Positions 42,680 to 52,970 of a DNA stretch of 53,986 bases are shown here, in pieces. Where the stretch lies: the NCBI GenBank assembly GCA_017465575.1, contig JAFTVX010000016.1, forward strand, positions 1 to 53,986, read 5' to 3'. A model generated the notes under the pieces. It saw nothing but the letters and a program-made list of their open reading frames with translations, did not search any database and was not told the DNA's origin. This stretch comes from Alistipes sp. (GTDB lineage: Bacteria > Bacteroidota > Bacteroidia > Bacteroidales > Rikenellaceae). Position 1 is the first letter of the stretch; each line of letters begins with the position of its first letter. Made by a program: the position numbers and the translations under genes.

Positions 42680-45042
42680 TATCGCTCTGTGTATATGCGT
42701 TTTACGCGTGCCGAAACTGATGTCATAATCTCGTAACTAATCGTATCGAGTACCTCGGCCATCTCTTCGAGTGTATTACCCTTCTCGGCGCTAAAAATCG
42801 TAACCTTATCGCCAACCTCAACGCCCGCAATATGGCTGATATCAATCATCGCGCTATCCATACAAACACGACCTATGATAGGCGCTTTCTCGCCACCAAC
42901 CAACACCTCCCAACGGCCATTGCCAAGGTGGCGGTCAAGGCCATCGGCATAGCCTACGGGGATTGTCGCTATCGTCGTATCACGCTCCAAGCGGGCACTA
43001 CGGCCATAGCCTATCGACTCGCCACGGCGCAGAGTCTTAATCTGCACGATGCGTGTCGAGAGCGTTGCCACGGGGATAAGCTCGTCGTTATGCTCGAAGC
43101 CAAAGCCATAGAGACCCAAGCCCAAGCGGCACATATCGAAGTGGGCACGCTTAAAGCGAACGATGGCTGCCGAATTGGCGATATGGCACAAGGGCTTGTA
43201 GTCGAGCCACTCGATAAGTTGCTGACTCATATAGTCGAAGCGCTCAATCTGTCGGCGTGTAAACTCATCCTCCGAGGGCATATCGGCACAGCTAAGGTGC
43301 GAGAAGATGGTTGCCACACGCAGGGTATTGTCCAAATGCACAGCACGACCCAAAATATCGACCTCGTCGTCGACAAAGCCCAAGCGATGCATACCTGTGT
43401 CGAGCTTGATATGGATAGGATACTGCTCACGACCAGCACGGTGTACCGCGTGGCGGAACTCATCGAGCGAACGGAAGCTATAAATCTCTGGCTCAAGGTC
43501 GTGCGCCACCATAACATCGAATGAGTCGTGGTCGGCATTTAGCACCACGATAGGCATCGTGATACCCTTCGAACGGAGCGTAACGCCCTCATCGGCAAAG
43601 GCCACAGCGAGGTACTTAACGCCCTCGTGCTGCAACATACGCGCAACATCGACATCGCCCGTGCCGTAGCTACCAGCCTTGACCATCGCCACAATAGGAT
43701 GGTGCGCGGGAAGGTGCTTACGGAAATAATTAAGATTTTTCTTCATCGCCGCCAAATCGACCTCCAAGGTTGTCGTATGCGTACGGCGCTCCAACAATCG
43801 GCTAAGGCGCTCGAAACGGCTATCACGGCTACCCTTAACCAAGATTACGGACTTTGCCCAGCGCTCACGGTCGAACTTCTCGATAAGCTCATCGGTCGAG
43901 AGATAGAACGACGACTTTGTGCGGTCGAAGAGGTATGCCAGCGCCGAGATATTCTCGCCAACGCCGATAAGGTGGTCTACGCCCGCCTTCTTAACTGCCT
44001 CGGCAACACGCCTATACAGCTCCTCGCGCGGAATGCCACTCTGGCGGATATCCGAGATAACCGCCACCTTGCGCCTACCCATCGACTGCTGATGCAGCGT
44101 GTTAAGCGCAACGACTACGGAGTTGATATCCGAGTTGTAGGTGTCGTCGATAACCATCGAGTCGTCGATGCCCTCCTTAAGTTCAAGGCGCATAGCGACA
44201 TTTGCCGAGAATACCGCATCATCGACACCAAAGCCCAACTTACGCATCAACACCGCCACATGGCAAGCATCGACCGTAAGAGCATCGTTAAGTTCCAAAA
44301 CATCCTCAACATCCTCTTCCGAGCTATCAATAAGTTCGCGGTCGGCATACTTAGCCTTTATCATTCGCTTTAGCGAGCGATACTCTCCACTATATATTAT
44401 CGTACGCGCGCGACGAGCAAGGATTAGCTTCTCCTCAATCTTCTGCTCCTCGCTCTTAAAATTTGCCGAGTGAGCATCGCCAATAGATGTGATAACCACG
44501 ATATCGGGCTTTATCATCTGCTCCAGACGCTCCATCTCGCCAGGCTCGGAGATGCCAGCCTCGATAAAAGCCACCTGCTCCTCGCCCTCGATCATCAAGA
44601 GCGAAAGCGCCACACCAAGCTGCGAATTGTAGCTCTTGGGCGATGCGAACGAGCGCACCGTATCGGGCACCGAGCGAGCGGCCCACTCCTTAACTATCGT
44701 CTTACCATTGGAGCCAGTGATGCCGACAACAACGCCACCAAAGAGGCTACGATGGTGCTCGGCAAGGCGCTGCAACGCCACAATCGTAGACTCCACAACG
44801 ACCATACCCGAGCCTTCGGGGAGCTCCACCTCGCGCTCAACGATAAAGGCACGAACACCCTGAGCCGACATACGAGGAATGTAGTTGTGGCCGTCGTGAT
44901 TCTTGCCGTTGATAGCAGCAAACACCACATCCGAGCTCGACACAATGGCGCGAGAGTCGGTTGCCACCTCACGAACACGAAGGTCTGCGCCACGATGTTC
45001 GCCACCCACGATACGGGCTATGTCCGATAGTAAGTAGTTCAT
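42679..45042 (-). CDS. murF-alr: Bifunctional MurF ligase / alanine racemase
   Basis: 787 residues. MurF (1-415) adds D-Ala-D-Ala to UDP-MurNAc-tripeptide; its ATP loop is GITGSNGKT (107-115). Alanine racemase (about 425-787) makes D-Ala with PLP; the PLP lysine is K455 in MVKAGSYGTG. The joined order, MurF first and Alr second, is common in Bacteroidota and couples D-Ala supply to wall precursor synthesis. No separate ddl is in the window. The gene overlaps the methyltransferase gene by 1 bp and lies 13 bp after mutS2. Confidence 0.96.
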   Translation of the reverse strand: MNYLLSDIARIVGGEHRGADLRVREVATDSRAIVSSSDVVFAAINGKNHDGHNYIPRMSAQGVRAFIVEREVELPEGSGMVVVESTIVALQRLAEHHRSLFGGVVVGITGSNGKTIVKEWAARSVPDTVRSFASPKSYNSQLGVALSLLMIEGEEQVAFIEAGISEPGEMERLEQMIKPDIVVITSIGDAHSANFKSEEQKIEEKLILARRARTIIYSGEYRSLKRMIKAKYADRELIDSSEEDVEDVLELNDALTVDACHVAVLMRKLGFGVDDAVFSANVAMRLELKEGIDDSMVIDDTYNSDINSVVVALNTLHQQSMGRRKVAVISDIRQSGIPREELYRRVAEAVKKAGVDHLIGVGENISALAYLFDRTKSSFYLSTDELIEKFDRERWAKSVILVKGSRDSRFERLSRLLERRTHTTTLEVDLAAMKKNLNYFRKHLPAHHPIVAMVKAGSYGTGDVDVARMLQHEGVKYLAVAFADEGVTLRSKGITMPIVVLNADHDSFDVMVAHDLEPEIYSFRSLDEFRHAVHRAGREQYPIHIKLDTGMHRLGFVDDEVDILGRAVHLDNTLRVATIFSHLSCADMPSEDEFTRRQIERFDYMSQQLIEWLDYKPLCHIANSAAIVRFKRAHFDMCRLGLGLYGFGFEHNDELIPVATLSTRIVQIKTLRRGESIGYGRSARLERDTTIATIPVGYADGLDRHLGNGRWEVLVGGEKAPIIGRVCMDSAMIDISHIAGVEVGDKVTIFSAEKGNTLEEMAEVLDTISYEIMTSVSARVKRIYTER

Positions 45043-45055
45043 ATACTGAATGTTT

Positions 45056-47548
45056 TTAATCTCTTCTAAAAGTTACAACCGTGATGCCCGCACCACCCCT
45101 ATCGGCGTGGTCATCGGCAATGGTTGCAACATCCTTAACCGTGCGCAGATAGCGACGAATCTCCTCTTTGAGCGCTCCTGTGCCCTTGCCGTGGAGAATC
45201 GTAACACCCGAAACACCCACCATCAGAGCATCATCAACCAAGTCCTCTACAGCCTCCAACGCCTCCGAGGCACGCATACCACGCACATCAATCGTATCGC
45301 GGAAGTTGAGCTTTCGCTCACGGATATCGACCGAGACGACCGTGCGAGCTGCCACAGGGCGTGTTGCCTCACGGTACTCAGCCGACGATACGACCTTTAG
45401 TCGCTCGATATCCACCATTATCATCATCTGGCCAAATGCCACCTGCGCCTTCTTGCCCTTTATGAGCTGAACAACGCCCGGAACATCCTGACCATCAATC
45501 TTTACCTTTGTGCCCACCTCAATCTTTTGGGGTTTGGGTGCTTCAATCTTCTGTTCGGGTACTACACCTCGCTCCCTATCTTGTGCACGCTGTTCACGGC
45601 GCTCACGACGACGAGCCAAGCGCTCCATCTCGCGTTCGATGCGCTCATCGTGCGCCCCCTTGCCATCGTTTACGCCCTCGGCAAACTGCTCTAACTCCTT
45701 GCGAGCCAAGCGAGTAATCTCCTTCTCGGCCTGCGTCTCGCGAATGGTGCGAATGGTGTTCTCGATGGTGCGGTTAGCCTCTGCCACTAACTCCTCAGCC
45801 TCACGGCGTGCCTTAGCCAAAATCTCCTTACGCTCATCGCGTATCGACTGCAAGCGGTCGGTATAGGTCTGCTCCAACTGCTCGACCTTACGGTCTGTTA
45901 GGCGTATGCGGTCACGCTTCTCTGCCCAGTAGCGCTTGTCACGGGCAATCTCGCGGAGCTGTTTTTCGAGGTTGATATGGTCGTCACCCGCCTTCTCCAT
46001 AGCGTTGCGAATGATATCTTCGGGCAATCCCGTTTTGCGGGCAATCTCGATAGCGAACGAGCTGCCCGGCTTGCCCATCTCAAGGCTAAACAGCGGGCGT
46101 ATATTCTTGACATCGAACGCCATAGCACCATTGGCTACACCCTCGTGGCGCGATGCGAAATACTTGATATTAGCATAGTGCGTCGTTATCACGCCATACG
46201 CCTTGCGCTCGACAAACCTCTCCAACATAGCCTCCGAGATAGCGCCACCGATGGTAGGCTCCGTACCCGAGCCAAACTCGTCGATAAGAATCAGCGTTCG
46301 GGGTGATGCCTCCTGCAACATAGCCTTCATATTCTGAAGGTGCGACGAGTAGGTCGACAAGTCATTCTCGATAGATTGCTGGTCGCCAATATCTATCATC
46401 AGTGAGTCGAAGAGCGGAAACTCGGAATTCTCCAAGCAGGGCACCAAGAAGCCACACTGCACCATATATTGCAGGATGCCCGTAGTCTTAAGACATACCG
46501 ACTTACCACCCGCATTAGGGCCCGAAATCACCAATATGCGGTGCTCGTCGTTAAGCTCCATATTGAGGGGCACAACCTCTCTACCCTGCTCACGCAGTGT
46601 CTGTTGCAACAGAGGGTGACGAGCATCACGCAGAAGCATACGACCCTCGTCGGAGAGTATGGGCTTCACTGCACGATTATCCGATGCCCAGCGCGCCTTG
46701 GCACGCAACATATCTATTCGCGTGAGGTACTCCTCCATACGCGCGATAGGCTCGATATCGAGGCGTAGCGTGGCGGTAAGTTCGGTCAAAAGGCGCACCA
46801 CCTCGCGCTTCTCATCGTACTCCAACTCGCGCAACTCGTTATTTAGCTCGACGACCTCGACAGGCTCGATATAGAAGGTGCGACCCGTAGCCGACTCATC
46901 GTGGATAAAGCCCGCCAACTTACGCTTATTGGCTGCCGCCACGGGAATTACGGCGTGACCATCACGAATCGAAATCATCGCATCGCTATCAACGATGCCC
47001 GACGCCTTGGCGTGTTGCAAGACCTGCTGGAGGCGCTTTGCCACCTGACCCTCGTGGTCACGAATGGCACGGCGGATGCTCTGCAACTCGGGCGATGCCG
47101 ACGAGCGCACCTCGCCCTTCTCATCGACTATGCGGTCTATAGCGCCACGCAACGCTGGCGAGAGTTCGACACGCGACGAAAGGCGACGAAGATGGGGATA
47201 TGACCCATCACGGCGCGAGAGAATGAAGCTCACTATCGTGGCTGCCGAGGCAAGCGAACGACTCAATGTTGCGCACTCCGAAGCCAAGAGATATGAGCCC
47301 TCGACACGGATTTTATCTACGATATGCGACAGATCCTCCTGCTCGCCAATCTCGACACCCGACTCCATCTGGAGCATCAGGCGCATCTCATCGGCAAGCG
47401 ACAGTCGCTCCTCAACATCGCGGCGCGAACGCGAGAAGCTCTCGGCAAGGATAAGTTCGCGAGCCGACATCATCGAGCATCGCTCGGCAATGTCGGCACG
47501 AATCTTATCAAAACCCACTCTCTGCTCGAAATTCGAGGGATAGATCAT
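45056..47548 (-). CDS. mutS2: Endonuclease MutS2
   Basis: 830 residues. A MutS-core helical domain (about 20-310) is followed by the ABC ATPase (Walker A SGPNAGGKS about residue 345, then LILIDEFGSGTEP), a coiled-coil region (about 520-660, rich in Glu, Arg and Lys), a KOW-like part (KIDGQDVPGVVQLIKGKKAQV) and a C-terminal Smr nuclease domain (about 755-830, DVRGMRASEALEAVEDL and LHGKGTGALKEEI). It has no mismatch-recognition domain. MutS2 proteins act on branched DNA or collided ribosomes. Same strand and spacing as its neighbours. Confidence 0.97.
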   Translation of the reverse strand: MIYPSNFEQRVGFDKIRADIAERCSMMSARELILAESFSRSRRDVEERLSLADEMRLMLQMESGVEIGEQEDLSHIVDKIRVEGSYLLASECATLSRSLASAATIVSFILSRRDGSYPHLRRLSSRVELSPALRGAIDRIVDEKGEVRSSASPELQSIRRAIRDHEGQVAKRLQQVLQHAKASGIVDSDAMISIRDGHAVIPVAAANKRKLAGFIHDESATGRTFYIEPVEVVELNNELRELEYDEKREVVRLLTELTATLRLDIEPIARMEEYLTRIDMLRAKARWASDNRAVKPILSDEGRMLLRDARHPLLQQTLREQGREVVPLNMELNDEHRILVISGPNAGGKSVCLKTTGILQYMVQCGFLVPCLENSEFPLFDSLMIDIGDQQSIENDLSTYSSHLQNMKAMLQEASPRTLILIDEFGSGTEPTIGGAISEAMLERFVERKAYGVITTHYANIKYFASRHEGVANGAMAFDVKNIRPLFSLEMGKPGSSFAIEIARKTGLPEDIIRNAMEKAGDDHINLEKQLREIARDKRYWAEKRDRIRLTDRKVEQLEQTYTDRLQSIRDERKEILAKARREAEELVAEANRTIENTIRTIRETQAEKEITRLARKELEQFAEGVNDGKGAHDERIEREMERLARRRERREQRAQDRERGVVPEQKIEAPKPQKIEVGTKVKIDGQDVPGVVQLIKGKKAQVAFGQMMIMVDIERLKVVSSAEYREATRPVAARTVVSVDIRERKLNFRDTIDVRGMRASEALEAVEDLVDDALMVGVSGVTILHGKGTGALKEEIRRYLRTVKDVATIADDHADRGGAGITVVTFRRD

Positions 47549-47575
47549 ATCGCTAAATCACTAAATCTTAAATAT

Positions 47576-48556
47576 TTACTCTGCCTTGCGTGCTGCACGC
47601 TTTGCCTCACGCTCAGCCCTCTTGGCTGCCTTCTCGGCAATCTTCTCCTCGGACTGACCAAAGAGCGAGAAATGAACATAGCGCATAGGATTAGCCTTCA
47701 AATCCTCCAACAGAAGGGCAAGGTTCTCGCCCGCACTGTTGAGCGAATTGTATAGCTCGGCATCCTTTAAAAGCATACCCACCGAGCCCTGGCCACTCTC
47801 CAACGAAGCCACGATGTCGTTAATCGAGGCAAGCGTTGTATCGAGCTTCGTAACGAAGTCTGCCTCGGCAACATCCGAGGTAAATGTATCGAGCGACGAA
47901 ATCATCGACTCAATCTTATCGGTGTTAGCTGCCAATGTCGAAGTAAATGTCGAGAGGTCGTTCACCGCACCCTCGATATCGCCCTTCGACGATGCCAACA
48001 ACGAGTCGATAGAGGCGGTCATCGACTCAAGGTGAGCAACCAGTGCCTCGATATTTGCGCTATTTGCCCCAAGGATATCGTTCACACCCTCGATAGTTGT
48101 ATTCAAGCCATCGATAAGCGATGAGCCCTTGTCTGCCAGCAAGCCCATAAGGCCAGCGTTCACTCTACCCTCCATCGTAGCGCCATCAGCGATACGAGCC
48201 TCCGAGTCGCCCTGAATAATAAATATCTCCTGACCACCCATCAAGCCCGTAGAGCCAATCTCGGCAATCGAGTTGGCAGGGATAAAGTCGGCATAGTCGC
48301 TCTCAACCGAGAGCTCTACCATCACATTGTCGCCCAAGAGCTCGATGGTCTGAACATTACCCACCTCAACGCCACGAAGGTTGACACGCGCCGACTCCAT
48401 AAGACCCGTTACATCGTCAAAATATACATAGTAGGTCTGTGTGCGCTTCAGCAGATTCTGACCGCCGAGCCACTTGATGCCCCACCACGATACCAAAATC
48501 ACAATTACGGCAAAAATGCCAATCTTAAACTCTCTTCTCAGTTTCATATTCATCAC
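47576..48556 (-). CDS. MCE-family (MlaD-like) lipid-transport protein
   Basis: 326 residues. One membrane helix near the N-terminus (about 11-27, IGIFAVIVILVSWWGIKWL) is followed by an MCE domain (about 38-120, TYYVYFDDVTGLMESARVNLRGVEVG) and a long Ser/Asp/Ile-rich helical stretch (about 130-270). The C-terminus is Lys/Arg/Ala-rich. MCE proteins form rings or tubes that pass lipids between the inner and outer membranes, with an MlaFE-type ABC transporter that is not encoded here. It is 11 bp downstream of the amidase gene. Confidence 0.93.
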   Translation of the reverse strand: MMNMKLRREFKIGIFAVIVILVSWWGIKWLGGQNLLKRTQTYYVYFDDVTGLMESARVNLRGVEVGNVQTIELLGDNVMVELSVESDYADFIPANSIAEIGSTGLMGGQEIFIIQGDSEARIADGATMEGRVNAGLMGLLADKGSSLIDGLNTTIEGVNDILGANSANIEALVAHLESMTASIDSLLASSKGDIEGAVNDLSTFTSTLAANTDKIESMISSLDTFTSDVAEADFVTKLDTTLASINDIVASLESGQGSVGMLLKDAELYNSLNSAGENLALLLEDLKANPMRYVHFSLFGQSEEKIAEKAAKRAEREAKRAARKAE

Positions 48557-48567
48557 ATTTTCTGTTA

Positions 48568-49710
48568 TTACTTTATCTTAGTGCCCTCGTAATGAACTAC
48601 ATAGGCATCTTTGAATATCTCCTTTGCACGCTCCAACTCTTCGCGAGCCTCGGCTTTCGATGCGAAGCTGCCGAGGCAATACTTATAGCAGTAGCTACCC
48701 GTGCCCATAAGCTCCACGACACGACCACGATAGGCCTTGAACTGGCTGTCGTTTAGCGATAGCGAGTGCTTCGACGAGAGAAGCTGGATGGTATATCCCG
48801 ACTCTAAGCGCTCTGCTTCCGCCTTGGGTTCTTCGCTCTTCGGCTCTTCGCTCTTTACCTCCTCTGCGGGCTTCTGCTCCTCCGATGAGCCACCATCGGC
48901 GGTGTACTCCTGCATCTTGTCGAGGCGCTCAATAAACTCTACAATAGCATCGCTCAAAGCATCTGCCAAAGCCCTCTCGCCACTCTCCGAGAGCATATAT
49001 TTTAGCTCCTCGTCGTTGGTCATAAAGCCCAACTCGACAAGCGCACCAGGACCATTGAGCCAGTAGAGCACCGTCCAGTCGTTGAACTTCACGCCACGGC
49101 TATGGCGACCCTTCGACTTAAACTTACCGTCGGCAATACGGGCGAAGGTGTTGTTAAATGGGTCGTTGGTCATCTGGTTCGACAAGGCGATGATATAGCC
49201 GAGCGAACTTTTCGATATATTCTCGACATGCATCATCTCGCCCTCATCGACAAACGAGCCAGAGTTCTTGCGGTTCTGGCGCAAGGTATCCTCATCGAGC
49301 GACAATATCCAGACCTCAGTGCCCTTAACCGCCTTATTGTCCGCAGCATTGGCGTGAATCGAGAGCAGAAGGTCTGCACCCTTGTCGTTTGCCAACTCTG
49401 CACGGCGCTTATTGTCGATATTTCTATCATCGTGCAACGCCTTGTCCGTCTCGCGCGTGAGGATAACCTCCAACGAGGGCATCTTCTCGGCAAGTTGCGC
49501 CTTGATAGCCTTGCACATCGAGAGGTTGATATCTGCCTCCTTGGTCTTGCCTACGACCTTGCCAGGGCGCATACCACCGTGGCCAGCATCCAAAACCACC
49601 ACTCTACCCTCGGGCGATGCAACATTTTCCGTAGCATAAGCGTTAGCCGAAAGTAAAAGCCCAGCGATGAGCAAAACTACCGCGATGATATTTCTTCGTA
49701 TGAAGCACAT
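48568..49710 (-). CDS. N-acetylmuramoyl-L-alanine amidase with a SPOR domain
   Basis: 380 residues. A signal peptide (1-25) is followed by an Amidase_3 zinc hydrolase (about 33-245: VVLDAGHGG, LLSIHANA and the catalytic Glu region VELGFMTND), an acidic linker (EEQKPAEEVKSEEPKSEEP, about 265-295) and a C-terminal SPOR domain (about 305-378) that binds denuded glycan at the septum. It cuts the bond between glycan and stem peptide during cell separation. It is the first gene of the minus-strand run ending with dnaJ; a TAACTTTG box lies 117 bp upstream. Confidence 0.95.
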   Translation of the reverse strand: MCFIRRNIIAVVLLIAGLLLSANAYATENVASPEGRVVVLDAGHGGMRPGKVVGKTKEADINLSMCKAIKAQLAEKMPSLEVILTRETDKALHDDRNIDNKRRAELANDKGADLLLSIHANAADNKAVKGTEVWILSLDEDTLRQNRKNSGSFVDEGEMMHVENISKSSLGYIIALSNQMTNDPFNNTFARIADGKFKSKGRHSRGVKFNDWTVLYWLNGPGALVELGFMTNDEELKYMLSESGERALADALSDAIVEFIERLDKMQEYTADGGSSEEQKPAEEVKSEEPKSEEPKAEAERLESGYTIQLLSSKHSLSLNDSQFKAYRGRVVELMGTGSYCYKYCLGSFASKAEAREELERAKEIFKDAYVVHYEGTKIK

Positions 49711-49729
49711 AAAATCCGAAAATTATTAC

Positions 49730-49834
49730 TATATTTGTCGGTTGTAAAAACACCTGCGCGTGCGTACGAGACTACCAAAAAGGGGGCAACGGAGGCACAT
49801 TCAGGGGTTTTTGCCGACTGCGTCGGCAAAGTTA
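49730..49834. promoter_or_regulatory. Divergent promoter region of the amidase and lptD genes
   Basis: TATATTTG on the plus strand (49730-49737) points at lptD and TAACTTTG on the minus strand (49834-49827) points at the amidase; each lies beyond the other, so the transcripts overlap at their 5' ends. A perfect hairpin TTGCCGAC-TGC-GTCGGCAA at 49811-49829 lies in the lptD leader and overlaps the minus-strand box. Confidence 0.55.
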
Positions 49835-49851
49835 CAAAAAATTATTGAATT

Positions 49852-52644
49852 GTGAGACCTATTTACGCAAAATATCTGCTTTCGACACTGCTTACGGCAG
49901 TGCTCTTCTGCCTGCTCTCAGGACTCTCTGAGGTGGGTGCGAGGGGGTATCGTGCGATTTTTGCACAGGATAGCGTAAGGCTCACACGCCCCGAAAGGGA
50001 CACATTAGGCTCGCTTTCGACCTCTACGGAGAAAACTACACTTGCGCCCAGCATGCGCAACGACCTGCCGCCCAAGCCACATCGCTCGTCTGACTCGTCG
50101 CGTATGCGCTCCATCGAGCCTACTACACCCAAGCCCGAAACGGAGACTGCTAAGACGACAGAGCCTACTGCCAAGCGTGGCGCGATGTTCGACGACATCA
50201 TTGAGGGTAAGGCCGTCGACTCGGTAGTCTTCGATGCCAAGAACAAGATGATTTACAGCTACCGCGATGGCGATGTCACATATCAAGGCATGAACCTCAA
50301 GGCCGACTATATGCGTGTCGATATGCAGACCAAGGATATCTTTGCGCACGGCTTTGCCGACACCACCGAGACAGGTGAGCCAACGCACACCAAGCCCGAG
50401 TTCTCGGACGGCGGTACGCCATACGCGATGGATACCATCACCTACAACCTCGACTCGCAGAAGGCGCTAATCAAGGGCATCGCCACACAGCAGGGCGATG
50501 GCTGGCTTATCGGTAACCGTGTGAAGATGCACCCCGACGAGAGTATCCATATTCACGATGGTCTCTACACCACTTGCGACTGCACGGACCACCCCCACTT
50601 CTATATCAACATGACCCAGGCTAAGGTTATCCCCGGCAAGAAGATTATCGCGGGATACTCCTACCTCGTGATGGAGGATGTGCCTATCTACTTCCCCGGT
50701 ATTCCCGAGGCCTTCTTCCCCGTGCAGACAGGTCCTAAGTCGGGTATCTTGATGCCTACATACGGTGAGGATGCCAAGGGCTTCTTTATCCGCGATTTGG
50801 GCTACTACTTCAAGCTTGGTGAGCATATGGACCTCGCTATCCGTGGTGGTATCTACACCCTCGGCTCGTGGGAGGTATCGGCAGTATCGCAATATGTCAA
50901 GCGCTACAAATTCCGTGGTAACTTCAACCTATCGTACTCATCTATCCGCACGGGTGAGAAGGGTCAGCCCGACTATGTCAACCAAAACAACTACCGTATC
51001 CAGTGGTCACACTCGCAGGATGCCAAGGCTAATCCCGGTTCGACATTCTCGGCATCGGTGAACCTCACATCAAGTGGTTATAGCCGTTACTCGGCAACGA
51101 CGGTAAACGACATTCTTGCTACGCAGACCAACTCTTCGATTTCGTACTCGAAGAACTGGGAGGGCACGCCATTCTCGCTGTCGTTGAACTTGGCAGCTTC
51201 GCAGAACTCACGCGACAAGACCATCTCGGTAACGCTCCCCACCATCACCTTCAATGTGGCGAGCTTCAACCCCTTCAAGCGCAAGGAGGCTGTGGGCAAG
51301 ACACGCTGGTACGAGAAGATTAAGATGAGCTACTCGATGAAGATGACCAATACGGTAAGCGCCAAGGAGGACAGCATCTTCACAAAGGAGACACTCAACA
51401 AGATGAAGAATGGTATTCAGCATAATATCCCTGTATCTACCTCGCTCACGCTCTTCAACTATATCAATGTAAGCCCCTCGTTCAACTACACCGAGCGCTG
51501 GTACTTCAAGAAGGTGCAGCAGCAGTGGAACAACGAGACTAAGACCGTCGATACGCTCGACCCCGAATATGGCTTCTGGCGTATCTACAACTACAACGCC
51601 TCGGTATCGGCAAATACCACAATCTACGGTACCTATACAGCGAAGAAGAAGGAGCGTAAGTTGCAGGCTGTGCGCCACACGCTTACACCCAATATCGGCT
51701 TTGCTTACTCGCCCGACTTTAGCCGTCAGCGCTATGGCTTCTACGAGACGGTGCAGACCGATACCACGGGTCGTTTCAAGGTCTACTCGCCATTTACCGA
51801 CAATGCCTACGGTGTGCCTGGTAGCGGTCAGCAGTTCAACCTCACCTTCGGCCTTTCGCAGTCGTTGGAGGCTAAGGTGCGCACCAAGGATACGGTGAAG
51901 AAGATAAAGATTATCGACCAGATATCGATTAACGGCTCGTATAACTTCCTTGCCGACTCAATGGGCCTGTCGAACTTGCCTATCCAGTTGCGTACGACAA
52001 TTTACCAGAATATCGGCCTTAACCTCTCGCTTACGCTCGACCCCTACGAGGTGTCGCCACAGGGTGTGAGATATAATAAGCTGATGTGGGCACGCGGTCT
52101 GCCCGGCCGTATACAGTCTGTTAGCTGGAGCTTCGGCTACTCGTTTAAGTCGCGCGAGGATAAGTCGCAGGTTGCGGGTAACGATATCACCTCCTACCCT
52201 GCCGAGTACTTCAACGCATGGTCGGACCCCTATGGTCAGCTCAACCCCGCAATGCGACGACAATGGATGGCGGGCCAATACTACGACTTCTCGATACCGT
52301 GGAACTTGGGCTTCAATTATAGCATCAGCTACAATGCCCAATATGTGAATAACGGCACGACGGGCTACCGCAAGAAGATTAACCAGACGCTGAGTGTCAA
52401 TGGTAGTGTGCGCCTTACGCCCAAGACGATGATTACGGCCACGACGGGTTACGACTTTGCCTCACGCAAGATGTCGATGACCTCGATATCTATCACGCGC
52501 GACCTGCACTGCTGGCAGATGTCGTTTATGTGGATTCCGTTCGGCAACCATAAGAGTTGGTCGTTTAATATCGGTGTAAAGGCGGCATCACTCGCCGACT
52601 TGAAGTACGACAAGAGCTACACGCAGTACGACAATATGTACTAA
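49852..52644 (+). CDS. lptD: LPS-assembly outer-membrane protein (LptD-like)
   Basis: 930 residues from a GTG start codon. The first hydrophobic segment (9-24, LLSTLLTAVLFCLLSG) is a signal peptide, which supports GTG because the next ATG falls well behind it. A Pro/Thr-rich stretch (50-105) leads to an OstA-like beta-jellyroll domain (about 110-270; DGDVTYQGMNLKADYMRVD). Then comes the LptD barrel (270-930) with the conserved PIYFPGIPEAFFPVQTGPKSGILMP and repeated aromatic strands. It inserts LPS into the outer leaflet. LpxA, LpxC and LpxH, encoded in this window, make its cargo. Two cysteines only (YTTCDC) lie near the jellyroll end. Confidence 0.92.
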   Translation: MRPIYAKYLLSTLLTAVLFCLLSGLSEVGARGYRAIFAQDSVRLTRPERDTLGSLSTSTEKTTLAPSMRNDLPPKPHRSSDSSRMRSIEPTTPKPETETAKTTEPTAKRGAMFDDIIEGKAVDSVVFDAKNKMIYSYRDGDVTYQGMNLKADYMRVDMQTKDIFAHGFADTTETGEPTHTKPEFSDGGTPYAMDTITYNLDSQKALIKGIATQQGDGWLIGNRVKMHPDESIHIHDGLYTTCDCTDHPHFYINMTQAKVIPGKKIIAGYSYLVMEDVPIYFPGIPEAFFPVQTGPKSGILMPTYGEDAKGFFIRDLGYYFKLGEHMDLAIRGGIYTLGSWEVSAVSQYVKRYKFRGNFNLSYSSIRTGEKGQPDYVNQNNYRIQWSHSQDAKANPGSTFSASVNLTSSGYSRYSATTVNDILATQTNSSISYSKNWEGTPFSLSLNLAASQNSRDKTISVTLPTITFNVASFNPFKRKEAVGKTRWYEKIKMSYSMKMTNTVSAKEDSIFTKETLNKMKNGIQHNIPVSTSLTLFNYINVSPSFNYTERWYFKKVQQQWNNETKTVDTLDPEYGFWRIYNYNASVSANTTIYGTYTAKKKERKLQAVRHTLTPNIGFAYSPDFSRQRYGFYETVQTDTTGRFKVYSPFTDNAYGVPGSGQQFNLTFGLSQSLEAKVRTKDTVKKIKIIDQISINGSYNFLADSMGLSNLPIQLRTTIYQNIGLNLSLTLDPYEVSPQGVRYNKLMWARGLPGRIQSVSWSFGYSFKSREDKSQVAGNDITSYPAEYFNAWSDPYGQLNPAMRRQWMAGQYYDFSIPWNLGFNYSISYNAQYVNNGTTGYRKKINQTLSVNGSVRLTPKTMITATTGYDFASRKMSMTSISITRDLHCWQMSFMWIPFGNHKSWSFNIGVKAASLADLKYDKSYTQYDNMY

Positions 52645-52648
52645 CGAT

Positions 52649-52680
52649 AAAGCCCTCGATTGCCGAGGGCTTTGTTGTTG
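52649..52680 (+). terminator. Terminator after lptD
   Basis: Perfect stem AAAGCCCTCG / CGAGGGCTTT with a five-base loop ATTGC, then GTTGTTG. Confidence 0.85.
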
Positions 52681-52702
52681 CTGGCACAGGAGATAGAGCA
52701 AA

Positions 52703-52970
52703 GCGCAATCAATAGAGAAATTAGAGAAATTAGGGAATTTAGAGAAGTTAAGGATAGCGCTACCGACATTTATCCCTAAACTCACTACACTCCCTAAACT
52801 CATTAAACTCTCTAATAAACCACCTCCCAGCCAGCACTCAGCCAATTTGTTGATAGAAGGGGCATAATTTGGCGCCGATAAAGAGAAAGAGCGGATGGGA
52901 CATACTGGAAGTATTTCCCATTCGCTCTTTTGATTGAGGCGTCGAAGGATGCCCCTTATCTCAACAAATT
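52703..52970. repeat. Composite element copy 5 (repeat block plus full hairpin)
   Basis: Repeat block 52703-52818: GCGCAATCAATAG, TTAGAGAAA/TTAGGGAAT units, the centre TAGCGCTACCGACATTTATC and right half. The linker AACCACCTCCCAGCCAGCACTC follows, then the hairpin 52844-52970: AATTTGTTGA/TCAACAAATT pairs perfectly, AAGGGGCAT/ATGCCCCTT and AAAGAGCGGATGGGA with its partner (one mismatch) come next, and the tip is ATACT-GGA-AGTAT. It ends directly before the TAA of the minus-strand gene. The region between lptD and that gene holds no coding sequence. Confidence 0.9.
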
